Positions 50,696 to 58,975 of a stretch of 64,000 bases of DNA are shown in pieces. A program made the translations under genes and the position numbers. The notes below the pieces were generated by a model. It worked only from the letters and a program-made list of their open reading frames with translations. It was not told where the DNA came from and searched no databases. Position 1 is the stretch's first letter. Every line of letters begins with the position of its first letter. This DNA is from Streptomyces viridiviolaceus (GTDB taxonomy: Bacteria > Actinomycetota > Actinomycetes > Streptomycetales > Streptomycetaceae), in contig NZ_BMWA01000008.1 in NCBI RefSeq assembly GCF_014650995.1, forward strand, positions 248,001 through 312,000, read 5' to 3'.

Positions 50696-51874
50696 CTAGT
50701 TCGTTACAAGCCGTGCCAATGGCGCCTGTTGCAACGGCACCGGGCGTGGGGCGGCGGGCGACGGAGGGTCGTCCGGTTGATCCGGAAGATCCGGTAGTGC
50801 CGGTTCGTCCGGAGCCTCCCGTGCCGGGAGTCCGGTCCTCTCCTCGTTCACGGGGGGCGCCGTCAGCCGTGCCAGGCCGCACGGCGACTGAGGGGTCGCG
50901 TACGGCAGACGGAGCTCGCCGTCCGCCGTCCACAGTCCGGTGCCCGTCAACCAGCCGTAGGGGGCGGGGAAATGGTGCACCTGCCGTTCGACGGGCCGCC
51001 ACACCCCGACCCAGCTGTCGAAGGCGCCGTCGACGCGCAGTGCCACCGCACAGCGTTCCGGCGTGAGCACCTGGCCGGGCTGGATCGCGAACGGCGTCAC
51101 GGCGCACTCCGGCAGGCGCAGGCACTCCGGGAAGCGCACCGGCAGCGTGCTGCCCAGTACGCCCCAGCCCAGCCGGTCCCGGCCCGGCGACGGGGCGTCC
51201 GAGCGGATCAGCAGCAGTCCGCTGTCCGGGTCGGCCAGCAGCACCCGGTCGTCGCTGTCGGCGGCGATCTGCAGCAGCGGCGACACCTCGCCGTCCCGCT
51301 CCAGGTCCACGACGATCGCCTTGGTGCGCCCGTCGGTCTCCCGGTCCACGGCCAGCATCCGTCCCATGCGGTCCAGCCACGCCCCGCCCGAGCAGCGGCC
51401 GGGGATCTCGGCGAGGTGCTCGGGTCCGAAGGCGCCGCCCGCCACCTGCCACAGGTCCGTCGAACGCGGGCCTACGGCGAGGGCGTACGCGCACTCGCCG
51501 CCCGGGGCCGGCGGCAGCAGCCGCAGCCGGGTGCCCTCGTCCTGGCACTCGACCGCGCCGAGCGGCAGCTCGCCGGTGCCGGGCCCGGTCGGGTAGAGGA
51601 GGGAGAAGAGGTGGCGTCCGGCGGCGATCCGGTGGACGAGGACCCGTCCGTCGCCCATCGGCTGCACCTCGGTGCCGGGTTCCTCCGGCTGGTTGCCGGG
51701 CAGCGGTACCGCGTACGGCTCGGGGCCGTCGAGCGTCCAGCGCTCGGGGTACCGGGAGTCGCCGCTGCGGGCGAGGCGCGCGGCGTAGGCGCCCTCCGCG
51801 GCGATGGTGCAGCCCGCCCGCGGGGTCCCGTCGTTCTCGTGGTCCGCCGAAGGCTCGATGGCACAGGCCGTCAT
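50696..51874 (-). CDS. Hypothetical protein, beta-propeller-like repeats
   Basis: A 392-residue protein starting MTACAIEPSADHENDG. Successive strands separated by acidic loops (DGRVLVHRIAAGRHLFSLLYP, SPLLQIAADSDDRVLLADPDSGLLLI, FDSWVGVWRPVERQVHHFPAP) suggest a beta-propeller fold. No signal peptide or catalytic motif is visible. The C-terminal 50 residues are Pro/Asp/Ala-rich. Start ATG 51874 has a strong GGAGGTGACC upstream. Similar proteins of unknown role occur across Streptomyces. It is divergent from the Nif3 gene. Confidence 0.75.
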   Translation of the reverse strand: MTACAIEPSADHENDGTPRAGCTIAAEGAYAARLARSGDSRYPERWTLDGPEPYAVPLPGNQPEEPGTEVQPMGDGRVLVHRIAAGRHLFSLLYPTGPGTGELPLGAVECQDEGTRLRLLPPAPGGECAYALAVGPRSTDLWQVAGGAFGPEHLAEIPGRCSGGAWLDRMGRMLAVDRETDGRTKAIVVDLERDGEVSPLLQIAADSDDRVLLADPDSGLLLIRSDAPSPGRDRLGWGVLGSTLPVRFPECLRLPECAVTPFAIQPGQVLTPERCAVALRVDGAFDSWVGVWRPVERQVHHFPAPYGWLTGTGLWTADGELRLPYATPQSPCGLARLTAPPVNEERTGLPAREAPDEPALPDLPDQPDDPPSPAAPRPVPLQQAPLARLVTN

Positions 51875-52060
51875 CGTTCGGTCACCTCCGGCGACGAAGC
51901 TAGTTTTCGTACGCACAGGCGGGGGACCGGCGCCCGTCCCCATCACACGTATGAGTGGCACAGGAACGATTCGCCTGAGGGAGCGGAGAGGGCTGTGCTG
52001 CACGGGGCCGGACGGCCGAGGCGGTACAACGGCACAGAACAGGCAGGTAGCCTTGCATGC

Positions 52061-52912
52061 GTGCCCCGTCTGTCAGAAGTCATCGCCGCGCTGGAGAACC
52101 TGTGGCCCGCCGAGCGGGCCGAGTCCTGGGACGCGGTCGGGACCGTCGTGGGCGACCCCGACCAGGAGGTCTCCCGGGTCCTGTTCGCCGTCGACCCCGT
52201 GCAGGAGATCGTCGACGAGGCGGTGAAGCTCGGCGCAGACCTGCTCGTCACCCACCACCCGCTCTACCTGCGGGGGACGACCACGGTCGCGGCCTCCACC
52301 TTCAAGGGCCGCGTGGTGCACACGCTCATCAAGAACGACATCGCGCTGCACGTCGCCCACACCAACGCCGACACCGCCGACCCCGGCGTCAGCGACGCGC
52401 TGGCCGGCGCGCTCGACCTCCGTGTCGTACGGCCCCTGGTACCGGACCCGGACGACCCCGACGGCTGCCGGGGCCTGGGCCGCGTGTGCGAACTGGACCA
52501 CCCGCTGACCGTCCGCGAGTTCGCCGCCCGCGCCGCCGAGCGGCTGCCCGCCACCGCGCAGGGCATCCGTGTGGCCGGCGACCCGGAGGCGACCCTGCGC
52601 ACGGTCGCCGTCAGCGGCGGCTCCGGCGACGGCCTCTTCGACGAGGTGCGGGCGGCCGGCGTCGACGCCTTCCTCACCGCCGACCTCCGCCACCACCCGG
52701 CCTCCGAGGCCCTGGCCCACAGCCCCCTCGCGCTGTTCGACGCGGCGCACTGGGCCACCGAGTGGCCCTGGTGCGAGCTGGCCGCAGCCCAGCTCGACGA
52801 GATCTCCGACCGGAACGGATGGGACCTCAGGGTCCACGTCTCGAAGACGGTCACCGACCCCTGGACCGCCCACGCGGCGTCCCCCGATTCGACTGCAGGA
52901 GCCCCCAACTGA
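52061..52912 (+). CDS. Nif3-like dinuclear metal-centre protein
   Basis: A 283-residue Nif3/DUF34 protein. The metal-binding motifs are LLVTHHPLYLRG (HH ligands), LHVAHTNAD (second site), DAFLTADLRHHPASEAL and ALFDAAHWATEWP, giving a binuclear His/Asp/Glu centre. These proteins form toroidal hexamers; they are often called GTP cyclohydrolase-like but the function is unsettled. Start is GTG 52061 with AGGTAG upstream. It heads an operon with the zinc-ribbon and RNase H genes; the next start overlaps its stop. Confidence 0.9.
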   Translation: MPRLSEVIAALENLWPAERAESWDAVGTVVGDPDQEVSRVLFAVDPVQEIVDEAVKLGADLLVTHHPLYLRGTTTVAASTFKGRVVHTLIKNDIALHVAHTNADTADPGVSDALAGALDLRVVRPLVPDPDDPDGCRGLGRVCELDHPLTVREFAARAAERLPATAQGIRVAGDPEATLRTVAVSGGSGDGLFDEVRAAGVDAFLTADLRHHPASEALAHSPLALFDAAHWATEWPWCELAAAQLDEISDRNGWDLRVHVSKTVTDPWTAHAASPDSTAGAPN

Positions 52913-53652
52913 ACGCCGCGCCCGCCGACCAGATCCGACTCCTCGACGTCCAGGCCCTCGACGTCCGCCTCCAGCAGCTCGCGCACAAGCGGAAGTCCCT
53001 GCCCGAGCACGCCGAGATCGAGTCGCTGACCAAGGACCTCACCCAGCTGCGCGACCTCCTCGTGGCCGCGCAGACCGAGGAGAGCGACTGCGCCCGCGAG
53101 CAGACCAAGGCCGAGCAGGACGTGGACCAGGTGCGCCAGCGCGCCGCCCGCGACCAGCAGCGCCTGGACTCGGGCGCCGTCACCTCCCCGAAGGACCTGG
53201 AGAACCTCCAGCGCGAGATCGCCTCCCTCGCCAAGCGGCAGGGCGACCTGGAGGACGTCGTCCTGGAGGTGATGGAGCGCCGCGAGTCCGCGCAGGAGCG
53301 GGCCGGCGAGCTGACCGAGCGGGTCGCCTCCGTACAGGCGAAGATCGACGACGCCACCGGCCGCCGGGACGCGGCCTTCGAGGAGATCGACGGCGAGGCG
53401 GCGTCGGTCACCAAGGAGCGCGAGGTGATCGCGGCCTCGGTGCCCGCCGACCTGCTGAAGCTCTACGACAAGCTGCGTGAGCAGCAGGGCGGCATCGGCG
53501 CGGCCAAGCTGTACCAGCGGACCTGTCAGGGGTGCCGCCAGGAGCTGGCGATCACCGAGCTGAGCGAGATCCGCGCGGCGGCGCCCGACACGGTCGTGCG
53601 GTGCGAGAACTGCCGCCGCATCCTGGTGCGCACCTCCGACTCCGGGCTGTAG
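52909..53652 (+). CDS. C4 zinc-ribbon coiled-coil protein, CTG start
   Basis: A 247-residue protein. It begins LNAAPADQIRLLDVQALDVRLQQLAHKRKSLPEHAEIESL. A long coiled coil (about 25-190) leads to a C-terminal C4 zinc ribbon: CQGCRQELAITELSEI, then CENCRRILV. Start appears to be CTG 52909, which overlaps the Nif3 TGA (CTGA) and has GCAGGAG at a good distance; no ATG, GTG or TTG lies in the first stretch of this conserved N-terminus. It is conserved next to Nif3 and RNase H in actinobacteria. The function is unknown; it may be a nucleic-acid-linked scaffold. Confidence 0.85.
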   Translation: MNAAPADQIRLLDVQALDVRLQQLAHKRKSLPEHAEIESLTKDLTQLRDLLVAAQTEESDCAREQTKAEQDVDQVRQRAARDQQRLDSGAVTSPKDLENLQREIASLAKRQGDLEDVVLEVMERRESAQERAGELTERVASVQAKIDDATGRRDAAFEEIDGEAASVTKEREVIAASVPADLLKLYDKLREQQGGIGAAKLYQRTCQGCRQELAITELSEIRAAAPDTVVRCENCRRILVRTSDSGL

Positions 53653-53664
53653 GGGGTCCCTGCG

Positions 53665-55302
53665 GTGCGGGAGTTCGTCGTCGAGGCCGACGGCGGGTCG
53701 CGGGGCAACCCGGGACCCGCGGGCTACGGAGCGGTGGTACTGGACGCGGCGACGGGTCAGACCCTCGTCGAGACCGCCGAGTACCTGGGCGTCGTCACGA
53801 ACAACGTGGCCGAGTACCGGGGCCTGCTGGCCGGTCTGCGCGCCGCGCACACACTGGATCCGTCGGCGACGGTCCGCGTCCGGATGGACTCCAAGCTCGT
53901 CGTCGAGCAGATGTCGGGCCGCTGGAAGATCAAGCACCCCGCCATGAAGCCGCTGGCGGCCGAGGCGGGGCGTGTCTTCCCGCCGGGGCGGGTGACGTAC
54001 GAGTGGATCCCGCGCGCCGACAACAAGCACGCCGACCGCCTGGCCAACGAGGCGATGGACGCGGGAAGCCGCGGCGAGCAGTGGTCGCCGTCGCTGTCCA
54101 CGGCCGAACTGGACGCGGCGTCACGCTCCGCGGGCGGCGTCGGCACGAGGCGGTCCGGCGACACCGCACCGACGACCCCGGCCACCGCTGCCGCCGAGCC
54201 GGATGCCGGGGGCGTGAAGCCGAAGGGGCGGGTTGCCGAGGCCGTCGGTGGTGCCCGGGCGGCCGGCCGGGGCGCCGGTGCCGCCGAGCCGTATGCCGAG
54301 GGCGCCGAGCCTGCCACCGGTGCCGCGGCGCCGTATGCCGCGGGCGTGAAGCCGAAGGGTGCGCCTGCCGCGTCCGTCGGTGGTGCCGGAGGGGCCGGAA
54401 GGGGCGCCGGTGCCGCGGAGCGGGAGGCCGAGGCCGCAGTGCCGGGGCCCGGGGCGGCCGTGCCGGACGTCGGTGCTGGGCAGACGGGAGCCCGGGCTGC
54501 GAAGCCGGCCGGCGAGGCCGCCGCGTCCGTCGGTGGTGTCGAGGCGGTCGGTGAGGGCACCGGTGTCGACGGGCAGGCTGCCGGGCCCGGCCCCGCCACC
54601 ACCCCGGCCGCCCGCGCCGGCGCCGACGTACGCGCCGCCAAGGCCGTCGCGACGCCCGGATGGGGGCCGCCGGACCTGGGGGCGCCCGCCACCTTCGTCC
54701 TGCTCCGGCACGGCGAGACGCCGCTGACCCCGCAGAAGCGGTTCTCCGGGAGTGGCGGCAGCGACCCCGCGCTGTCGGACGTGGGACGCGAGCAGGCCGA
54801 GAAGGTCGCCGCGAGCCTCGCCCGGCGCGGGACCGTCCAGGCGATCGTGTCCTCGCCCCTGGCCCGGACCCGCGAGACCGCCGCCGTCGTCGCGGCCCGC
54901 CTCGGCCTGGAGGTGACGGTCGACGAGGGCCTGCGCGAGACCGACTTCGGCGCCTGGGAGGGGCTCACCTTCGGCGAGGTGCGCGAGCGCTACCCGGACG
55001 ACCTGAACGCCTGGCTGGGCTCACCCGACGCCGAGCCGACCGGCGGCGGCGAGAGCTTCGCGGCGACCGGCGCCCGCATCGCCGCCACCCGCGACAAGCT
55101 GGTCGCGGCGTACGCGGGCCGCACGGTCCTGCTGGTCTCCCACGTCACGCCGATCAAGACGTTCGTACAGCTCGCCCTGGGCGCCCCGCCCGAGTCGCTG
55201 TTCCGCATGGAGCTGTCGGCGGCCTCGCTGTCGGCGGTGGCCTACTACGCGGACGGCGGCGCCAGCGTCCGCCTGTTCAACGACACGTCGCACCTGCGCT
55301 GA
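53665..55302 (+). CDS. Bifunctional RNase H / acid-phosphatase-type phosphoglycerate-mutase-family protein
   Basis: A 545-residue fusion. Residues 1-130 are an RNase HI (REFVVEADGGSRGNPGPAGYGAVVLD; D8 and the later E/D/D residues in NNVAEYRGLL, RVRMDSKLVVEQM and RADNKHADRLANEA). Residues about 340-545 are a histidine-phosphatase domain (LLRHGETPLT; second His in LLVSHVTPI). Between them lies an exceptionally long, Ala/Gly/Pro-rich linker (about 150-335) with repeated GAAEPYAEG and GVKPKG blocks. Start GTG 53665 follows AGGGGG. This architecture is typical of Rv2228c-type actinobacterial proteins, where the phosphatase can act on a cobalamin intermediate. The linker is expanded here. Confidence 0.9.
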   Translation: MREFVVEADGGSRGNPGPAGYGAVVLDAATGQTLVETAEYLGVVTNNVAEYRGLLAGLRAAHTLDPSATVRVRMDSKLVVEQMSGRWKIKHPAMKPLAAEAGRVFPPGRVTYEWIPRADNKHADRLANEAMDAGSRGEQWSPSLSTAELDAASRSAGGVGTRRSGDTAPTTPATAAAEPDAGGVKPKGRVAEAVGGARAAGRGAGAAEPYAEGAEPATGAAAPYAAGVKPKGAPAASVGGAGGAGRGAGAAEREAEAAVPGPGAAVPDVGAGQTGARAAKPAGEAAASVGGVEAVGEGTGVDGQAAGPGPATTPAARAGADVRAAKAVATPGWGPPDLGAPATFVLLRHGETPLTPQKRFSGSGGSDPALSDVGREQAEKVAASLARRGTVQAIVSSPLARTRETAAVVAARLGLEVTVDEGLRETDFGAWEGLTFGEVRERYPDDLNAWLGSPDAEPTGGGESFAATGARIAATRDKLVAAYAGRTVLLVSHVTPIKTFVQLALGAPPESLFRMELSAASLSAVAYYADGGASVRLFNDTSHLR

Positions 55303-55936
55303 GCGCGGCCGCCTCACGGGCCAGCGCCTCCACGCGCCCCCAGTCGCGGCCGGCGACGGCGTCCTTCGGCAGCATCCAGCTGCCGCCGACGCAGCCGACG
55401 TTGGGCAGCGCCAGGTACTCCGGAGCGGAGGCCGGGCCGATGCCGCCGGTCGGGCAGAAGCGGGCCTGCGGCAGCGGGGCGGCGAGCGCCTTGAGGTAGG
55501 CGGTGCCGCCCGCGGCCTCGGCCGGGAAGAACTTCATCTCGCGCACCCCGCGCTCCAGCAGCGCCACCACCTCCGACGTGGTCGACACCCCCGGCAGGAA
55601 CGGCACCCCGGACGCCCGCATCGCCTCCAGCAGCGCCTCCGTCCAGCCCGGGCTGACGAGGAACCGCGCCCCGGCCGTCATGACCTCGGTGACCTGGTCC
55701 GGGGTGATCAGGGTCCCCGCACCGACCACCGCGTCCGGCACCTCGCGGGCGATGGCCCGGATCGCGTCGACCGCGGCCGGCGTCCGTAGCGTCACCTCGA
55801 TCGCGGGCAGCCCGCCGGCGACGAGCGCCCGGGCGAGCGGTACGGCGTCGGCGGCGTCGTCGACGACCACGACGGGCACGACGGGCGCCAGATCCAGGAC
55901 CGAGGCAGGGGAGGAGGAGGGCTGCGGTGAGGTCAT
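55277..55936 (-). CDS. eda: KDPG/KHG aldolase (2-dehydro-3-deoxyphosphogluconate aldolase)
   Basis: A 219-residue class I aldolase. Signatures are GLPAIEVTLRTPAAVDAIRAI (E of IEVTLRT), VVGAGTLITPDQVTEVMTAGARFLVSPG, and the Schiff-base lysine in VREMKFFPAEAAGG (K of MKFFPAE). FCPTGGIGPASAPEYLALPNVGCVGGSW closes the phosphate site. It cleaves KDPG to pyruvate and glyceraldehyde-3-phosphate, or 4-hydroxy-2-oxoglutarate. Start ATG 55936 gives MTSPQPSSSPASVLDLAPV. A near-perfect palindrome 23 bp upstream is a probable operator. Its 3' end overlaps the convergent RNase H gene by 26 bp. Confidence 0.92.
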   Translation of the reverse strand: MTSPQPSSSPASVLDLAPVVPVVVVDDAADAVPLARALVAGGLPAIEVTLRTPAAVDAIRAIAREVPDAVVGAGTLITPDQVTEVMTAGARFLVSPGWTEALLEAMRASGVPFLPGVSTTSEVVALLERGVREMKFFPAEAAGGTAYLKALAAPLPQARFCPTGGIGPASAPEYLALPNVGCVGGSWMLPKDAVAGRDWGRVEALAREAAALSAGATCR

Positions 55937-55958
55937 GACCTCATCGTGCCCGCGAGAA

Positions 55959-55990
55959 GCAGCATGCGCAAAGGTCGTTGCGCATGCTGC
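55959..55990 (-). promoter_or_regulatory. Perfect 13 bp inverted repeat upstream of eda
   Basis: GCAGCATGCGCAA (55959-55971) and TTGCGCATGCTGC (55978-55990) are perfect complements separated by 6 bp, 23 bp before the eda start and 17 bp after the yaaA stop. The half-site TTGCGCA resembles Lrp/AsnC-type sites. It could alternatively be a terminator for yaaA, but the modest GC content and position favour an operator. Confidence 0.6.
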
Positions 55991-56006
55991 AATGTGCCTG
56001 GGAGTG

Positions 56007-56789
56007 TCAGTGAATCTCGTCCACCAGCACGTCCAGCGACCACGGCTTCCCCGCCTTCGCGGGCGCCTCCGCCTCCACCACGTACCCGAGGTCGCGCAGC
56101 GCCTCCACCAGCTCCGCCGGGCCCTCGGGCGCGCTCCCGGACGTCAGCAGACTCCGGACGATCCGCCCCTTCGTCGCCTTGTTGAAGTGGCTGACCACCT
56201 TCCGGGTCGGGGCGTGCAGCACCCGCACGGTCGCCGTCCGCCCCGCGACCTCGCCCTTCGGCTTCCACGCCGCCGCGTACGCCGAAGACCGCAGATCCAG
56301 CACCAGCCGGTCCCCGGCCGCCTCGGGCAGCACCCCGGCCATCGGCGCACGCCAGAACGCGCCCAGCGCCCCGAGACCGGGCAGCTTCACGCCCATCGAG
56401 CAGCGGTAGGAGGGGATCCGGTCGGTCACGCGCACCGCGCCCCAGAGCCCGGAGAACACCAGCAGGGAGCGGGCGGCCCGCCGCTTCGCGGCCGGGTCGA
56501 GGGAGGCCAGGTCCAGGGCGTCGTAGAGCACGCCGGTGTAGATCTCCCCGGCGGGGCGCGCTCCGGCCGTCCGCAGTTCCGCGTTCTTGGCGACCTCGCC
56601 GCGCAGCCCCTCGCTCAGGCCCAGCACCTCGCGCGCCTTCTCCTCGTCGGCCGCGCACAGCTCGACCAGCTCGTCGAGGACGGCCTCACGGGCCGCCGTG
56701 AGCCCCGGCAGCGACAGCGACTCCGGCTTCAGCGGGGCACCCCGGCCGGACGACGCCTTTCCCTCGGACGGCGGCAGCAGGACAAGCAC
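56007..56789 (-). CDS. yaaA: Peroxide-stress protein YaaA (DUF328)
   Basis: A 260-residue YaaA/UPF0246 protein. Family hallmarks are LVLLPPSEGKA at the N-terminus, GEIYTGVLYDALDLASLDP, LLVFSGLWGAVRVTDRIPSYRCSMGVKLPGLG and VSHFNKATKGRIVRSLL near the end. YaaA lowers intracellular iron-driven DNA damage during peroxide stress in E. coli. Start ATG 56789 is standard. It is upstream of eda on the same strand but separated by the palindrome at 55959-55990. Confidence 0.92.
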   Translation of the reverse strand: MLVLLPPSEGKASSGRGAPLKPESLSLPGLTAAREAVLDELVELCAADEEKAREVLGLSEGLRGEVAKNAELRTAGARPAGEIYTGVLYDALDLASLDPAAKRRAARSLLVFSGLWGAVRVTDRIPSYRCSMGVKLPGLGALGAFWRAPMAGVLPEAAGDRLVLDLRSSAYAAAWKPKGEVAGRTATVRVLHAPTRKVVSHFNKATKGRIVRSLLTSGSAPEGPAELVEALRDLGYVVEAEAPAKAGKPWSLDVLVDEIH

Positions 56790-56839
56790 ACGTACTCCTT
56801 CGGTCGAACTCCGGCCAGGGTACGGCGTGCCGTCTCGGC

Positions 56840-57451
56840 CTAGGCGCGCCGGAGGAGGCCGTCCCGTGCCTGCGTGACGGCGCGTACGAGCGCGTCGGCG
56901 TCGTCGGCGTGGCAGCGCACCACGCGGACCTCGCGGCGCCGGCCGAAGAAGGTGACGTGGGGGACGGGCTCGGTGAGGTGGAGCGTGACGGAGGTCTGCG
57001 CGCCCACGGCGACGTGCAGTTCACCGTCGGTGCGTTCGTGGACCGTGCGCAGCTCGCGCCGGACCGAGGCGATCCGCTCCAGCGGTATCCGCACGTCGAC
57101 GTGGACGGCCCGGCGGATGCGCAGCAGGCCGCCGTCCGGCTCCAGCACGTGTGGACGGGTCACGGACGCCGCGTGCATTCCGACGACGATGACGATCGTG
57201 TACACGTCCAGGAGGAGCACCACGTGGTGCACCGTGGGCCAGTCGCGCAGCAGCACGGACATCGTCAGCGACTCGACCACGCACACGAACCCGAATCCGA
57301 AGATCATGGCGCCCTGACCCCGCGCATACCCGAACGCCCGCCCGCCTGCCGCCGTCCCGTGCGTCCGCCGGGCCGCCCACAGCACCAGGCTCGCGAGCAA
57401 CCGCAGCTCGTGCCGGACCATGAGCCACGCGACTCTCACGACGGCCCTCAT
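56840..57451 (-). CDS. Hypothetical membrane protein coupled to a MerR gene
   Basis: A 203-residue protein. A basic N-terminal helix (VVRVAWLMVRHELRLLASLVLWAARR) and two hydrophobic spans (GAMIFGFGFVCVVESLTMSVLL, VVLLLDVYTIVIVVGMHAASV) are followed by a soluble C-terminal domain. That domain (DVRIPLERIASVRRELRTVHERTDGELHVAVGAQTSVTLHLTEPVPHVTFF) resembles a small PH-like domain. Its start overlaps the MerR stop (ATGA), so it is translated with the regulator and may be its target or effector. The function is unknown. Confidence 0.78.
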   Translation of the reverse strand: MRAVVRVAWLMVRHELRLLASLVLWAARRTHGTAAGGRAFGYARGQGAMIFGFGFVCVVESLTMSVLLRDWPTVHHVVLLLDVYTIVIVVGMHAASVTRPHVLEPDGGLLRIRRAVHVDVRIPLERIASVRRELRTVHERTDGELHVAVGAQTSVTLHLTEPVPHVTFFGRRREVRVVRCHADDADALVRAVTQARDGLLRRA

Positions 57452-58209
57452 GGCCGCCGTCCCCGAGCGACGAGCCGCATGGCCTCACGGATCGCCTCCG
57501 CCTGGGCCGGCGCGAAGTCGGCGTAGAAGGCGCGCAGCATGCTGTGGCCGGAGTCGAGGACGGTCTCGTCATCGGGCAGCATGTCCGCGGGAATGCAGTC
57601 GGCGAGCGCGCGGGCCGCCTCCGCCACCCGCGGGTCGTCGACGGCGGCGTCCGCGAGGTCGTCGAGCAGGGCGTAGGCGTGGTGGGCCCGGGCCACCGCC
57701 TCCGGCGAGCCCAGGGCACCGCGCAGCGCGCCCAGCAGCTGCTCCCGGTCCTGCGGGGCCACCGTGTTCTCCAGCAGCGCGAGCATCTCGCGGTCCCGGC
57801 GTGCCATGGGCGAATCGGAGACGTGCGCCATGTCGGCGAACAGCGCGGCCAGCTCCGGCGAAACCGGCCCCTCGGCCGGCAGGCCGCCCTCCGCCGCCAG
57901 CAGCGTCCGCAGCCGCGCCCGGCGCTCGGCGATGGCGGCCTCCTGCCGTGCCAGATCGGCGTCCAGCTCCTCGAGCACCTCGGCCAGGTCCTTCCCGGCC
58001 TCGTCCGCGAGCACGTCCCGCACCTCCGCCAGCCCCAGCCCCAGCTCCGTCAGCCGCCGGATCCGGGCGAGCACGACGACGTGCCGCAGGGTGTACGTCC
58101 GGTAGCCGTTGGGCAGCCGCTCCGGCTCGGGCAGCAGCCCCTGGTGGTGGTAGTGCCGCACCGTCCGCGTGGTGACGCCGACGGCGTCGGCGAGTTCTCC
58201 GATCCGCAT
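57448..58209 (-). CDS. MerR-family transcriptional regulator
   Basis: A 253-residue regulator. The winged HTH is RIGELADAVGVTTRTVRHYHHQGLLPEPERLPNGYRTYTLRHVVVLARIRRLTELGLGLAEVRDVL. A coiled-coil (LAEVLEELDADLARQEAAIAERRARLR) leads to a C-terminal ligand-binding region of TipAS-like size. Start ATG 58209 gives MRIGELAD. A TTGAC/GTCAA inverted repeat in its promoter is the likely autoregulatory site. It controls the coupled membrane protein; the ligand is unknown. Confidence 0.92.
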   Translation of the reverse strand: MRIGELADAVGVTTRTVRHYHHQGLLPEPERLPNGYRTYTLRHVVVLARIRRLTELGLGLAEVRDVLADEAGKDLAEVLEELDADLARQEAAIAERRARLRTLLAAEGGLPAEGPVSPELAALFADMAHVSDSPMARRDREMLALLENTVAPQDREQLLGALRGALGSPEAVARAHHAYALLDDLADAAVDDPRVAEAARALADCIPADMLPDDETVLDSGHSMLRAFYADFAPAQAEAIREAMRLVARGRRP

Positions 58210-58225
58210 GACTTCAGTGAAGACG

Positions 58226-58246
58226 TTGACGTTGCGGCAGGGTCAA
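58226..58246 (-). promoter_or_regulatory. MerR-type operator/promoter
   Basis: TTGAC (58226-58230) and GTCAA (58242-58246) form an inverted repeat with an 11 bp spacer. On the minus strand TTGACC doubles as a -35 element. This is the usual geometry for MerR autoregulation. It lies 17 bp upstream of the regulator's ATG. Confidence 0.6.
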
Positions 58247-58371
58247 GCGGCGGCGCCGGTGCCTGACGGCGGGGTCGTCGTGTGCCACGATCGAGGGAAC
58301 GGTTCCCGATCTCTCGGACAGGTGATCAGCCGATGTCCCAGTCTGGCGAGCGACCGAAGGAGGGGCGTGAC

Positions 58372-58947
58372 ATGGCTGCCATGGCCCACGAGCTCACGCA
58401 GGCGGAGGTCCTGCTGGAGGGGTTCCTCGCCCTGGACACGCCGGAAGGCTTCCGGGCGGAGCTGATCGAGGGGGAGATCGTTGTGACGCCGCCGCCGGAC
58501 GGGGACCACGAGGACTACATCGGGCTGATCGTGAGCCAGGTGATCAGGAACTCCCGGACCGAGATGCAGTTCTCCGGGAACAAGGGCCTGAAGCTGAGGA
58601 GCGGAGGCGCCTGCCCGAAAGACCACGCGATCCCGGACGGTACGTTCGCCCCGACGAAACTGCGCCTCTACCGCGGCGCTGAACCCTGGATGCCCTGCGA
58701 GGGCGTCGCCATGGTCCTGGAGGTGACGTCCACCAAGCCCCAGGCCGACCGCGAGGCCAAACGCCGCTGCTACGCCCGCGGCGGCATCCCCCTCTACCTG
58801 CTCGTCGACCGCGAAGCCTCGTCGATCACGCTGTTCAGCGACCCGGAGAAGGACGAGTACCGCGAGCACTGCACCCGCCCCCTCGGGAAACCGCTCGCCC
58901 TCCCCGACCCCTTCGCCTTCGAACTGGACACCGCCGACTTCCTCTGA
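58372..58947 (+). CDS. Uma2-family (DUF820) putative endonuclease
   Basis: A 191-residue PD-(D/E)xK-type protein of the Uma2 family. Motifs seen are GFRAELIEGEIVVTPPPDGDHEDYIGLIVSQVI, PDGTFAPTKLRLYR (where DUF820 normally has P-D-x-x-v), and VAMVLEVTSTKPQADREAKRRCYARGGIPLYLLVD (catalytic E and K with the trailing YARGGIP.YLLVD signature). Start ATG 58372 has AAGGAGG upstream; ATG 58333 is weaker. The family is abundant in Streptomyces and cyanobacteria; its biological role is unclear. Confidence 0.9.
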   Translation: MAAMAHELTQAEVLLEGFLALDTPEGFRAELIEGEIVVTPPPDGDHEDYIGLIVSQVIRNSRTEMQFSGNKGLKLRSGGACPKDHAIPDGTFAPTKLRLYRGAEPWMPCEGVAMVLEVTSTKPQADREAKRRCYARGGIPLYLLVDREASSITLFSDPEKDEYREHCTRPLGKPLALPDPFAFELDTADFL

Positions 58948-58975
58948 TCCCGTTGGGGGCAGGGGGTGGCGCGAG

